64,000 bases of DNA from Bordetella sp. H567 (GTDB lineage: Bacteria > Pseudomonadota > Gammaproteobacteria > Burkholderiales > Burkholderiaceae_B): positions 2,616,084 to 2,680,083 of the forward strand of contig NZ_CP012334.1 of the NCBI RefSeq assembly GCF_001704295.1. Reading direction: 5' to 3'. The notes beneath the pieces are model-generated. The model was not told the origin of the DNA. It did no database searches and saw only the letters and a program-made list of their open reading frames with translations. A program made the position numbers and the translations under genes. Of the stretch, positions 1 through 8,580 are shown piece by piece; position 1 is the first letter of the stretch, and every line of letters starts with the position of its first letter.

Positions 1-447
1 GTCCTCGTACATATCGCTGAGATCGCGTTCCGTGCGCACGGTGTCCAGCCGCTGGCTGTAGGTCTTGCCGTTGGGCGACCTGATGCCCAAGGCCGCATCG
101 ACCAGCATGCCGGGCACGTGCATGGACGCGGCGCGCCGGTTGATTTCTTCGCGCGCCACCTTGGGCAGGCCGGGAACCGCGGGATCGGCGTGAAAGCCGG
201 ACTCCTGTCCGATGACGGCGATGACCGCGCACACATTCGCGGGCGTGGCCGGGATGTCCTGCGACGTGAATGCCACCTGGATGTCGCGCGCCCATCCGCC
301 GGCGTCGCCCACGCCCGCCGGCAGCCGGCGCGCGATATCGGCCCGTATCTGATCGGGACCGCGCGGCGCTTGTTCGGGCGGCTTGGTGGCGCAGCCGGCC
401 AGCCAAAGCAGGGCGGCGATCGCCGAATAACGCGTGTACTTGTGCAT
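1..447 (-). CDS. DUF1615 / YaiW-like outer-membrane lipoprotein (partial, C-terminus outside window)
   Basis: The reverse strand from 447 encodes at least 149 residues and runs off the left edge. The N-terminus is a lipoprotein signal (hydrophobic ALLWLAGC with the lipobox Cys at residue 19). The mature part carries NVCAVIAVIGQESGFHADPAVPGLPKV-type sequence at about residues 73-100 and SPNGKTYSQRLDSVRTE-like sequence near residue 130. I recognise this as the DUF1615 family, whose best-known member is E. coli YaiW, a surface-exposed lipoprotein linked to SbmA-dependent peptide uptake. The start was chosen because the ATG directly precedes the signal peptide. The gene follows hmp on the same strand after 170 bp, and no functional link is evident. 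Family assignment is confident; function in this organism is unknown. Confidence 0.8.
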   Translation of the reverse strand, partial: MHKYTRYSAIAALLWLAGCATKPPEQAPRGPDQIRADIARRLPAGVGDAGGWARDIQVAFTSQDIPATPANVCAVIAVIGQESGFHADPAVPGLPKVAREEINRRAASMHVPGMLVDAALGIRSPNGKTYSQRLDTVRTERDLSDMYED

Positions 448-618
448 GACCGGGTCCATTGCGACCCAAGGGCGGGGGCGCGTACCCGATACTATCCCAG
501 CCGGACTGGCCTCCCAATCAGGCGCTTCAGCGGCGACACGAAACCCCGTAGCGGTTCCCCGCCAGGCGTCCTGCCGCCCGGCGGATTCGCTACGCCAGCT
601 ATCCCGCTCCCTGCGCGC

Positions 619-1800
619 CTACAGCGCCGCGGCGGGGCCGAAGAACTCGTAGCGGCTCTGCGATTCCGGCACGCCCAGCGCGGCCAGGGTCTTCTTCATG
701 AAGGACATGAAGGGCTTGGGCCCGACGAAGTAGGCGTCCACGTTGCCGGCCGCCGGCAGCCATTGCCGCAATTGTTCCGCTTGCGGGCGGCCCACGGCGT
801 CGGGCTGGCGCGCCGCGCCTTCGGCGTCTTCATAGCACACGTAATGGCGCAATTGGGGATGGCGGGCGGCCAACTGGTCGACGTAGTCGCCGAAGGCATG
901 CACTTCGCCGTTGCGGGCGTAATGGATGAAGTGCACTGGACGCTCGCCGTCGCGCAAGGCGTCTTCCAGCATGGCGAGCACGGGCGTGACGCCGACGCCG
1001 GCGCTGATCAGCGCCACGGGCCGTTCGCCGTCCTGCAGCACGAAATCGCCCGCGGGCGGGAATACGTCCACGGTATCGCCCTCGTTCACCTGGTCATGCA
1101 GGAAATTGGATGCGACGCCGCCCGGCTCGCGCTTGACGCTGATGCGGTATTGGCTGCCGTCGGGCGCCCGTGACAGCGAATAATTGCGCCGTATCTCCTG
1201 GCCATCGACGTCCAGGCGCAGGCCCAGGTACTGGCCAGGGTGATAGGCGAGCAGGGCGCCGCCATCGGCCGGGCGCAAGTAGAACGAGGTGATCTCGGCG
1301 CTTTCGGAGATCTTGCGCGCCACGACGAAGGCTCGCGCGCCCCGCCAGCCGCCGGTTTCCCGCTCGCGGGCGTCATAGGCATGCGCTTCGGCCTGGATCA
1401 ACATATCGGCCAGCTGCTGGTAGGCGGCGGCCCAGGCGGCGATCACCTCGTCGGTGGCGACATCAGGCCCCAGTACTTCGCGGATGGCGCGCAGCAGGCA
1501 GGCCCCCACGATGGGATAGTGTTCCGGCAGGACCTGCAGCGATACGTGCTTGTTGACGATCTGGGTCGCCAGCGGCGCCAGGGCCTGCAGGCGGTCGATA
1601 TTGCGCGCATACATCAGCACGCCATTGGCCAGGGCGCGCGGCTGTGCGCCGCTGGCTTGGTGCGCCTGGTTGAACAGCGGCCGGACCTCGGGATATTCGT
1701 CCAGCATGATCTTGTAGAAGTACGTCGTCAGCGCCTCGCCGCCCGTTTCGAGCAGGGGTACCGTGGCACGGATAATGGCGAGCTGGTTCGAATCAAGCAT
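619..1800 (-). CDS. hmp: Flavohemoglobin / nitric oxide dioxygenase Hmp
   Basis: The 393-residue protein oxidises nitric oxide to nitrate with O2 and NAD(P)H in the cytoplasm. The globin domain spans about 1-140 with Tyr29 (B10), Gln53 (E7) and proximal His85 in NKHVSL, then PEHYPIVG. A ferredoxin-reductase-type FAD domain follows (about 155-260, with RNYSLSRAP at the flavin site), then an NAD domain (about 265-393, with SAGVGVTPVLAML and YFVGPKPFM). The ATG at 1800 has AAGGAG about 9 bases upstream; a longer open frame reaching 1854 adds 18 residues without family support and lacks this site. It is divergent from norR, and the gap carries a sigma-54 promoter pointing into hmp, so induction by NO through NorR is likely. 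Confidence 0.95.
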   Translation of the reverse strand: MLDSNQLAIIRATVPLLETGGEALTTYFYKIMLDEYPEVRPLFNQAHQASGAQPRALANGVLMYARNIDRLQALAPLATQIVNKHVSLQVLPEHYPIVGACLLRAIREVLGPDVATDEVIAAWAAAYQQLADMLIQAEAHAYDARERETGGWRGARAFVVARKISESAEITSFYLRPADGGALLAYHPGQYLGLRLDVDGQEIRRNYSLSRAPDGSQYRISVKREPGGVASNFLHDQVNEGDTVDVFPPAGDFVLQDGERPVALISAGVGVTPVLAMLEDALRDGERPVHFIHYARNGEVHAFGDYVDQLAARHPQLRHYVCYEDAEGAARQPDAVGRPQAEQLRQWLPAAGNVDAYFVGPKPFMSFMKKTLAALGVPESQSRYEFFGPAAAL

Positions 1801-1883
1801 CTCTGAAACTCCTTGGTTGACCCGCGGGTCGTGGCTTCCACGCGCGGCGGGCATGTGGGTCGCGATGGCGATCGGTTAATGCA

Positions 1884-1901
1884 ATGCAACATCCATGCCA
1901 A
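1884..1901 (-). promoter_or_regulatory. Sigma-54 (-24/-12) promoter of hmp
   Basis: The reverse strand reads TTGGCATGGATGTTGCAT. This matches the sigma-54 consensus TGGCAY-N5-TTGCW, with GG and GC exactly 10 bases apart. It faces hmp; transcription would start near 1874 and give a leader of about 75 nt. The divergent gene encodes a sigma-54 activator of the NorR type, so promoter and activator fit together. Confidence 0.85.
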
Positions 1902-1954
1902 TTCGCGGTCCCTGGGGAAGCCGGCAAACGCACCGAAAAAATCGATAATAAAAA

Positions 1955-2000
1955 GAGTTTTAATGTCTCGGTTTATTGAAATTCAGAGTTATAAAGACTC
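1955..2000. promoter_or_regulatory. Candidate NorR enhancer sites between hmp and norR
   Basis: Two related dyads lie here: GAGTTTTAATGTCTC (1955-1969) and GAGTTATAAAGACTC (1986-2000). The second has perfect four-base arms around a GT-N7-AC core, as described for NorR in betaproteobacteria; the first deviates in one arm. Their centres are 31 bp apart, about three helical turns. They sit roughly 60-95 bp upstream of the -24 element of hmp, a usual distance for enhancer binding. The assignment is inference from pattern and position. Confidence 0.55.
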
Positions 2001-2047
2001 GGAATGCCGGCGGCTGCGCTATGCTGGCGGTACACCGGAATTTCCCC

Positions 2048-3733
2048 ATGAACCCGCTGCCGGCCGCCATGCCCACCCGAACCCATAACCCTTTGCTGGG
2101 CGCCGTCATCCCGCTGGTCTCCGACCTGGCACGCGAAGTCGCGCCCGCGGAGCGTTATCGGCGGCTGCTGGAGGCCCTGCGCGCCTTGCTGCCGTGCGAC
2201 GCGATCGGGCTGCTGCGGCTGGAGGACGAGGCCCTGATTCCGCTGGCGATGGAAGGATTGAGCCCGGACGCGATGGGCCGGCGCTTCCGCGTCGACCAGC
2301 ATCCGCGGCTGCGCGCATTGCTGGAAGCCGACGGCGCCATGCGCTTTCCGCCCGACAGCGGCCTGCCGGACCCGTACGATGGCCTGGTCCAGGCTGGCGG
2401 CGATTTGCACGTACACGACTGTATGGGCTGCGTGATCACGGTGGGCCAGCGCAAATGGGGCGTGCTGACGCTGGACGCGCTGCAGGCCGGGCGGTTCTCC
2501 GAGGAAGACCTGCGCGTATTGGAAGTCTTTGCCGGACTGGCGGCCGCCACCGTCACCGTGGCGGCCCGTATCGAACAGCTGGCCGTCACCGCGGAAGACG
2601 AGCGCCGGCGGGCCGAAAGCTATCGGCTGGCGGCGGCCGAACCGTCACGGCGGCTGACCGGGCAAAGCAGCGCTTTCCGCCGCCTGTTGAAAGAGGTCGA
2701 AATGGTCGCCGCCAGCGACTTGACGGTGTTGATCACCGGCGAGACAGGCGTGGGCAAGGAGCTGATCGCGCAGGCGCTGCACGCGGGCTCGCCGCGCGCG
2801 GGCAAACCGATGATCAGCGTGAACTGCGCGGCCTTGCCCGACAACCTGATCGAGAGCGAACTCTTCGGCCATGTCCGCGGCGCGTTTTCCGGCGCCGTGC
2901 AGGACCGGCGCGGAAAATTCGAGCTGGCTCACGGCGGTACGCTTTTCCTGGATGAAGTCGGCGAACTGCCCTTGAGCGCGCAGGCCAAGCTGCTGCGCGT
3001 CCTGCAGAGCGGCCAGTTGCAGCGCGTCGGTTCCGACCGCGAGCACCAGGTGGACGTGCGCCTGATCGCCGCGACCAACCGCGATCTGGCCGAAGAGGTG
3101 CGCGCCCGCCGCATGCGCGCGGACTTCTACCATCGGCTCAGCGTGTATCCCGTGCGCGTGCCGCCGCTGCGCGAGCGCGGCAGGGATGTGCTGCTGCTGG
3201 CCGGCGCTTTCCTGGAGGAAAACCGCGCCCGGCTGGGCCTGGGCGCGGTGCGCCTGCAGCCGGAGGCGCACGCCGTCCTGCAGCACTATGCCTGGCCGGG
3301 CAATGTGCGCGAACTGGAGCACGTCATCAGCCGCAGCGTGCTCAAGGCGCTGGGCAGGCACGCGGAACGTCCACGCATCCTGACGGTGACGCCGGACGAC
3401 CTGGATATCGACCAGCCCGGCGCGGCGCGCGCCAGTCCGCCGGGCGGCGCGTCCGCGGCCTGGCCGTCCAGCCTGGCCGGCGCGCCGCCCGCCGTGGCGG
3501 CGCCGCAGGGGGCGGGCGCGCATCCTTTGCCGTTGCAGCAGACCTTGCAGGCCGTGGAGCAGGCCACGATCGAATCCTGCCTGGCGCGCCATGGCAATAA
3601 CTGGAGCGCCGCGGCGCGCGAACTGGGCGTGGATCGCGCCAACCTGCGCCGCCGCGCCGCCCGCCTCGGCATCCCGGTGCAGGGCAAGCCCGGACGTCCG
3701 CGCCGCCTCAAGGCGGGGATGCCGGACGCCTGA
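2048..3733 (+). CDS. norR: NorR-type nitric oxide-responsive sigma-54 activator
   Basis: The 561-residue protein has an N-terminal GAF sensor (about 20-180), a central AAA+ domain and a C-terminal Fis-type HTH. The AAA+ part shows Walker A GETGVGKE, the sigma-54 contact loop as GAFSGA instead of the usual GAFTGA, Walker B GGTLFLDEVGELP and the arginine-finger region VRLIAATNRDL. The HTH reads NNWSAAARELGVDRANLRRR. In NorR the GAF domain holds a non-haem iron that binds NO and releases the ATPase. I start at the ATG at 2048; another at 2069 is possible, and neither has a strong ribosome binding site. Divergent hmp with a sigma-54 promoter is the obvious target. The 3' end overlaps the convergent photolyase gene by 26 bp. 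Confidence 0.9.
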   Translation: MNPLPAAMPTRTHNPLLGAVIPLVSDLAREVAPAERYRRLLEALRALLPCDAIGLLRLEDEALIPLAMEGLSPDAMGRRFRVDQHPRLRALLEADGAMRFPPDSGLPDPYDGLVQAGGDLHVHDCMGCVITVGQRKWGVLTLDALQAGRFSEEDLRVLEVFAGLAAATVTVAARIEQLAVTAEDERRRAESYRLAAAEPSRRLTGQSSAFRRLLKEVEMVAASDLTVLITGETGVGKELIAQALHAGSPRAGKPMISVNCAALPDNLIESELFGHVRGAFSGAVQDRRGKFELAHGGTLFLDEVGELPLSAQAKLLRVLQSGQLQRVGSDREHQVDVRLIAATNRDLAEEVRARRMRADFYHRLSVYPVRVPPLRERGRDVLLLAGAFLEENRARLGLGAVRLQPEAHAVLQHYAWPGNVRELEHVISRSVLKALGRHAERPRILTVTPDDLDIDQPGAARASPPGGASAAWPSSLAGAPPAVAAPQGAGAHPLPLQQTLQAVEQATIESCLARHGNNWSAAARELGVDRANLRRRAARLGIPVQGKPGRPRRLKAGMPDA

Positions 3734-5159
3734 CGGCGCGCGACGCGCCCGCGTAGGCCTCGATGGCCCGCAGGCGGCTTGCGCGCAGGTCCACGATGCG
3801 CGGCGGATAGCCGCAGGCCTGGCGCTGCGCATCGGACGGCGCATGGATGGCGCGGTCGTCCAGGCCGGCCAGCTCGGGCAGCCAATGGCGCAGGAAGTGC
3901 CCCCGCGGATCGAATTTCCGGGACTGCGTTTCGGGGTTGAAGACGCGAAAGTAGGGGACCGCATCGGTGCCGGTGGAGGCGCTCCATTGCCAGCCGCCGT
4001 TGTTCGACGCCAGATCGCCGTCGATCAGCCGCGACATGAACCAGGCTTCCCCTTGCCGCCAGTCCAGCAGCAGATTCTTGCAGAGGAACATGGCCGTCAT
4101 CATGCGCAGGCGGTTGTGCATCCATCCCATGCCGTCCAGTTGCCGCATCGCCGCGTCGATGATGGGAAATCCGGTGCGGCCCTCGCGCCACGCCCGCAGG
4201 TCCTGGCTGGCATCGCGCCACGGCACGTGCTCGGTTTCGGGCCGCATGGGCCGATGCATCGATAGTCCGGGATGCGCGGCCAGCAGATGCAGATAGAACT
4301 CGCGCCAGAGCAGTTCGGTGATCCAGGCACGGACACCCGCGCGTCCGCTGTCCAGTTCGCCCTGGTTGGCGGACAGGGCCGCGCGCAGGCAGGCGCCCGG
4401 CGAGATCACGCCGGCGGCCAGGTACGGCGACAAGCGGCTGGTGCCATCCACGCCCGGCAGGTCGCGCTGGTCCGGATAATCGCCGATGGCGGTGTCGATG
4501 AAGGTATCCAGGCGCCGCGCCGCGGCGTCTTCGCCGGCCGGCCACAGGTTGCGCAGCGCATCCCCCGGCGCTTGCGCGTCGCCCAGCATCATGCGCGGCG
4601 TGGGCAGCGGATCGGCCGGCGCCGGCAGTGCCGGCTGGGCTCGTGGCGCGGCGGCCGCCCGCGGCGGCGCCGCCGCCAGACGTTCCCGGCAGACGCGCGC
4701 ATAGGGAGTGAAGACCTTGTAGCACTCGCCCTTGCCGGTCACGATGGTGCCGGGCCGCAGCAGGGTGGCGCCATGGTGCACGGTCCACGCGATGCCCTCC
4801 GCCGCCAGGCGCTCGGCGACAGCGCGGTCCCGGCGGCATTCGTTGACACCCCATTCGGCATTGACGTGTACGGCGCGGATATCGTGGCGGCGGCAGAAAG
4901 CCGCCAGGGCTTCGGGCGCGTCCGACCAGTCAGGGACGGCCGTGAATTTGAGCGGCACGTTCAGCTCGCCCAGCCGGCCGCGCAGCTGGGCAAGATTGCG
5001 CAGCCAGAAGTCGATCTTGACGGGGGCGTCGCCGTGGCGTTGCCACTGCCCGGGCGCCGGCATGAACAACGCGTACGTGGCGTCCTGGGCCAAGGCAGCG
5101 GACAGCGCCGGGTTGTCCTGCGTGCGTAGATCCGTGCGTAACCAGATGAGCGTGGCCAT
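3708..5159 (-). CDS. phrB: Deoxyribodipyrimidine photolyase (class I)
   Basis: This 483-residue flavoprotein repairs cyclobutane pyrimidine dimers in DNA using blue light. The start MATLIWLRTDLRTQDNPAL is the photolyase antenna-domain N-terminus. The C-terminal FAD domain carries GFPIIDAAMRQL, GWMHNRLRMM, the DGDLASNNGGWQW stretch and the end block FRVFNPETQSRKFDP. Length agrees with E. coli PhrB (472). I chose the ATG at 5159; an ATG three codons upstream (5168) is also possible. The gene overlaps norR tail to tail. The short Pro/Ala/Arg-rich C-terminal extension lies in the overlap and may be dispensable. Confidence 0.93.
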   Translation of the reverse strand: MATLIWLRTDLRTQDNPALSAALAQDATYALFMPAPGQWQRHGDAPVKIDFWLRNLAQLRGRLGELNVPLKFTAVPDWSDAPEALAAFCRRHDIRAVHVNAEWGVNECRRDRAVAERLAAEGIAWTVHHGATLLRPGTIVTGKGECYKVFTPYARVCRERLAAAPPRAAAAPRAQPALPAPADPLPTPRMMLGDAQAPGDALRNLWPAGEDAAARRLDTFIDTAIGDYPDQRDLPGVDGTSRLSPYLAAGVISPGACLRAALSANQGELDSGRAGVRAWITELLWREFYLHLLAAHPGLSMHRPMRPETEHVPWRDASQDLRAWREGRTGFPIIDAAMRQLDGMGWMHNRLRMMTAMFLCKNLLLDWRQGEAWFMSRLIDGDLASNNGGWQWSASTGTDAVPYFRVFNPETQSRKFDPRGHFLRHWLPELAGLDDRAIHAPSDAQRQACGYPPRIVDLRASRLRAIEAYAGASRAVRRPASPP

Positions 5160-5228
5160 GTCCGGCATTGTCGCATCGGCTCGCACGCACGGCGCGCCGC
5201 GTCGAGCATGAACGGCAACGCATGCCCA

Positions 5229-5693
5229 TCATGGCCCGGCGTGCGGCGCGGCGCGCAACGCGGCCAGTTCCGTGGCATCCACCGTGCCGTCGTGGTTGGT
5301 GTCAGCACGGTCGAACAGCCGCGCGGGCCCGTTGACGAATTCGTCGCGGCCGACGCGGCCGTCGCCGTCCTTGTCCATGACGGCCTTCATGCTGGCGAAA
5401 CGGTCGCCGCCGTTGCTCCCGGCGCCCGCGCGCCGCGACAGCAGTTGCCGCTGGAAGTCGTCCTGCGTGAGGTAGCCGTCGCCATTGCGGTCCAGCCGGC
5501 TGAACATGCGGTCGCGAGCCTGGCTCAGCTCGGCTCGGGTGATCTTGCCGTCATGGTCCGTATCGGCGTCCTGCAGGAGCTGCGCCGGGTCGCGGCGCCC
5601 AGCCGTTGCGAGGGTATCCGCGGCGCGCAGCGTGCCGCCGGCACAGGCGGTGGTGCAGAGCGCCACCATCGGCAAAAACAGGATCCATCGCAT
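5229..5693 (-). CDS. Exported EF-hand calcium-binding protein (four EF loops)
   Basis: A 154-residue protein with an N-terminal hydrophobic export signal (about 1-20) and four EF-hand loops of the D-x-D/N-x-D-G type: DTDHDGKIT, DRNGDGYLT, DKDGDGRVG and DTNHDGTVD. Each is followed by an acidic residue at loop position 12. This is a calmodulin-like arrangement in a protein probably located in the periplasm or envelope. The start at 5693 has GGAG upstream and sits directly before the signal. A Cys near residue 16 is not in a canonical lipobox, so lipidation is uncertain. The next upstream gene on the same strand ends 17 bp away (5710), so the two may be co-transcribed. Partner and role are unknown. 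Confidence 0.75.
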   Translation of the reverse strand: MRWILFLPMVALCTTACAGGTLRAADTLATAGRRDPAQLLQDADTDHDGKITRAELSQARDRMFSRLDRNGDGYLTQDDFQRQLLSRRAGAGSNGGDRFASMKAVMDKDGDGRVGRDEFVNGPARLFDRADTNHDGTVDATELAALRAAPHAGP

Positions 5694-5709
5694 GGTGCGT
5701 CTCCAGGGT

Positions 5710-6135
5710 TCAGTTGCCGGGGGTATAGGTCGTCGTGCGGCTGGCCGTCGCACCGGACGCGGTCCTCACGTCGCGCTGTACCGTCACGCCGTCTTCGCCG
5801 CGCGTCACGGTGCCGCTTCGGCTCGCCGTCTTGCCGTTGTCGTAGGTCCGGGTCCAGGTGTTGGTCAGCGTGCCGTCATCGCGCGTGGTGGTACGCGTGC
5901 TGGTGTATCCATGGCCGCTATCGGTCTGCACGGAGCGGCTGGCCGTCGCTGTTCCGGGCGAGCGGGAAACCTGGCGTTGCGCGGTATAGCCGTGGCCGTA
6001 GGGCCCGTGCACGGATCGCGACCAGCCGTGGGAACCGGCGTGCGCGGCGCCGCTCCAGACCATCGTGGCGGCCGCGGTCGCGCAGGACATGGCCGCCCGC
6101 GCGATGCGGGTGTAGACAGGGGAAGGGTGTGGCAT
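5710..6135 (-). CDS. Secreted Ser/Thr/Arg-rich repeat protein of unknown function
   Basis: I do not recognise a family. The 141-residue product has a signal peptide ending near AAHAGS (about residue 34). A low-complexity mature part follows, rich in Thr, Ser, Arg and Gly, with repeated motifs such as SRSV, HGYT, TRTTT and ASRS/ASRT. The ATG at 6135 is preceded by GAGGAG at good spacing, so I prefer it over the longer open frame that begins at 6240. It probably forms a short operon with the downstream EF-hand protein. A beta-rich or surface-associated protein is plausible, but this is a guess. Confidence 0.6.
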   Translation of the reverse strand: MPHPSPVYTRIARAAMSCATAAATMVWSGAAHAGSHGWSRSVHGPYGHGYTAQRQVSRSPGTATASRSVQTDSGHGYTSTRTTTRDDGTLTNTWTRTYDNGKTASRSGTVTRGEDGVTVQRDVRTASGATASRTTTYTPGN

Positions 6136-6341
6136 GAAATTCGCTCCTCGATGCGCGTTCTGCGCGTCGGGAGTGATTAGGCGCCCGGCTTGTATGCGGC
6201 ACGTGAGGCCCGCGTGGCGTAGCTTAACGAAGTGTATCAACGGCCCTGCGCAGGCCGTCCTGGCGGCCGCATCGCTGTAGACTGATGCGCTCCCGATCCA
6301 ACGATCTTCCCATCCACGATCCCTTTCATAACGGCAGCGGC

Positions 6342-7070
6342 ATGGAGGCGAACACGCTCATCGCGGTCGTCGAGGACGACCCCGAAATCCGCACGCTGGT
6401 CGGCGGCCTGCTCACCCGCGAAGGCTACGACGTCGTGCTATGCGAGGGCGCGGCGGCGCTGGACCGCGAGGTGGAGCGCCGCCGCGTCGACCTGGTGGTG
6501 CTGGATCTGATGCTGGCGGGCGAAGACGGTTTGTCGATCTGCCGGCGGCTGCGCGCGTCGTCCACCGCGATCCCGGTATTGATGGTGACGGCGAAAGGCG
6601 AGGACATCGACCGCATCGTCGGGCTGGAGGTCGGCGCGGATGACTACCTGGCCAAGCCGTTCAACCCGCGCGAACTGGTCGCCCGCGCCCGCGCCATCCT
6701 GCGGCGTACGCGCGCCAGCCATCGTCTTCCTCCGGCGCCACCGGCCGACCTCTACCGTTTCTCCGGCTGGACACTGAATGCGGGGTCCCGCGCGCTGCGG
6801 CGGCCGGACGGCGGGGAAGTGGTATTGACCGGCGCCGAATTCGACATGCTGATGGTATTTCTGACCCATCCGCAACGCGTGCTCAATCGCGAGCAACTGC
6901 TGGACTGGACCCGCGGCCGCTCCGCCGGCCCCTTCGACCGCACGATCGATGTGCAGCTCAGCCGCCTGCGCCGCAAGCTGGGCGACGCGCCCAAATCGCC
7001 GGCCATGATCAAGACCGTGCGGGGCGGCGGCTATCTGTTCGCCCCTGCCGTCGAACGAGACCGCGCCTGA
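6342..7070 (+). CDS. OmpR/PhoB-family response regulator
   Basis: A 242-residue cytoplasmic DNA-binding regulator. The receiver domain (about 1-120) shows the acidic pocket VVEDD, phosphoacceptor Asp in VVLDLMLAGEDG, and the conserved AKPF lysine. The C-terminal winged helix (about 135-235) contains LTGAEFDMLMVFL and the recognition region TIDVQLSRLRRKLG. The ATG at 6342 is chosen because MEANTLIAVVEDD is the normal receiver start; an open frame from 6285 adds 19 unsupported residues. The kinase gene begins one base after the stop, so the two form a cognate pair. Targets cannot be read from the sequence. Confidence 0.88.
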   Translation: MEANTLIAVVEDDPEIRTLVGGLLTREGYDVVLCEGAAALDREVERRRVDLVVLDLMLAGEDGLSICRRLRASSTAIPVLMVTAKGEDIDRIVGLEVGADDYLAKPFNPRELVARARAILRRTRASHRLPPAPPADLYRFSGWTLNAGSRALRRPDGGEVVLTGAEFDMLMVFLTHPQRVLNREQLLDWTRGRSAGPFDRTIDVQLSRLRRKLGDAPKSPAMIKTVRGGGYLFAPAVERDRA

Positions 7071-7071
7071 C

Positions 7072-8448
7072 ATGCCGGGCTGCGCGTCCGAGGCCTCCGG
7101 CATGCGGACCGGCTCCCCACCCGGCGGCCTCCGGGCCTGGCTGGGCAGCCTGGCCGTGCGTATCGGCATCGCCTTCGTAGTCGCCTTGCTGCTGTTGCAG
7201 GCCGTGATCGCCGCTGCCCTGATCTGGCCCGACGAACAACCCGCTCTGTTTCGCCTGGTGTCTCCCGACGAAGCGGCAGCCATCGCGCGAGCGCTGGAAG
7301 CCGTATCGCCGGCGCAACAGGCCTTGATCGTACGGGCGCTCGGTCATGGCCGGCTCGCCGTGCGGGTGCTGGACGGGTTTCCTGCGAGCATTGCCGAAGC
7401 GCCTTATCTGAAGCGCTTGTATGCCCGCGATGCGGCCGAACTGGGGGACAGGCGCTTCGTCGTGGCCCGTGGCGCCGGCGCCGCGCCCGCGGGCGGTGTA
7501 CGGCTATTGGTGGAACTGAAGAATGGCCAGGTGGTGGAGCTGGATACCGCACCGCTGCTGCTGCGCCGCTTGACCGCGCGGCTGGCGGTGGTGGGCGCGG
7601 CGGCGGCGCTGATCCTGTTGATGGTCATGGTCTATTGCGTGCGCCTGATCGCGCTGCCCGCGCGCCGCGTGGCCGATGCGGCGCGCGGCCTGGCCGCGGA
7701 TATCGACATGCCCGACCTGCCGGTGCAAGGTACCGCTGAAATTGCCACGCTGTCGGCGGCGTTCAATGAAATGAAAGGCACGATCCGTGGCTTGATGCAG
7801 GAACGGACGCGCATGCTGGCCGCCATCGCGCACGATTTGCGCACCTACCTGACGCGCCTGCGCTTGCGCGCGGATTTCATCGACGATGCGGAGCAGCGCC
7901 GGCGCGCGGTGCGCGACCTGGACGAAATGGGCTGGCTGCTGGACGATACGCTGGTATTCGCCCGTGAAAGCGCGCGTCAGGGCGCGGTGGCGGCCGAGGT
8001 CATCGACGCGTGGGCCGAGTTGCAGGCTTACGCCGCGATGCGCCAGGAAATCGGCGACCCGGTGCGGTTGGTCGCCGCCCCGCGACGCGCGGCGCCGGTG
8101 CGTTGCGCGCCCTTGGCCTTGCGCCGGATATTGTCCAACCTGACGGACAACGCGATCCGCTACGGCGAACGCGCCTATCTATCGCTGGAGATAGCGGGTG
8201 ACCGCATCATGCTTTCAGTGGAAGACGATGGCCCCGGGGTGTCCCCGGCGCTGCTGGCCAGGCTGGCGCAGCCCTTCGAGCGCGGCGAGCCGTCGCGCGG
8301 CCGGCAAACCGGCGGCACCGGCCTGGGGCTGGCGATTGTCAAGGCCCTGGCGCAAAGCCAGGGGGGCGATCTGCATATCGCCAACCGTGAACAAGGCGGA
8401 TTGCGAGCGACCGTCGCGCTGCCGCTCGCGACCGCCTCCACGTCATAG
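7072..8448 (+). CDS. Membrane sensor histidine kinase paired with the preceding response regulator
   Basis: A 458-residue kinase with a transmembrane segment near 25-55, a periplasmic region of roughly 110 residues, and a second membrane helix near 165-190. HAMP, dimerisation and ATPase domains follow. The phosphorylated His lies in AIAHDLRTYLTRL; the usual Pro of HDLRTPL is Tyr here. Nucleotide-binding boxes are NLTDNAIRYG (N), VEDDGPGV (G1) and GGTGLGLAIVK (G2). The architecture resembles EnvZ/CpxA-type kinases. The start at 7072 is one base after the regulator stop, which suggests translational coupling. Signal unknown. Confidence 0.87.
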   Translation: MPGCASEASGMRTGSPPGGLRAWLGSLAVRIGIAFVVALLLLQAVIAAALIWPDEQPALFRLVSPDEAAAIARALEAVSPAQQALIVRALGHGRLAVRVLDGFPASIAEAPYLKRLYARDAAELGDRRFVVARGAGAAPAGGVRLLVELKNGQVVELDTAPLLLRRLTARLAVVGAAAALILLMVMVYCVRLIALPARRVADAARGLAADIDMPDLPVQGTAEIATLSAAFNEMKGTIRGLMQERTRMLAAIAHDLRTYLTRLRLRADFIDDAEQRRRAVRDLDEMGWLLDDTLVFARESARQGAVAAEVIDAWAELQAYAAMRQEIGDPVRLVAAPRRAAPVRCAPLALRRILSNLTDNAIRYGERAYLSLEIAGDRIMLSVEDDGPGVSPALLARLAQPFERGEPSRGRQTGGTGLGLAIVKALAQSQGGDLHIANREQGGLRATVALPLATASTS

Positions 8449-8580
8449 GCTGGCGCTTCTTGCGAGATGGCCTTCGCTTCATGCATCGCCGCCCGCGATT
8501 CAACGGTGATGGGCCTATGGCGCTGTTCTGCGTCCGGTATCATGGCTGCGATGTTTTCCGCCCGCCAGGATGCCTTGCTC

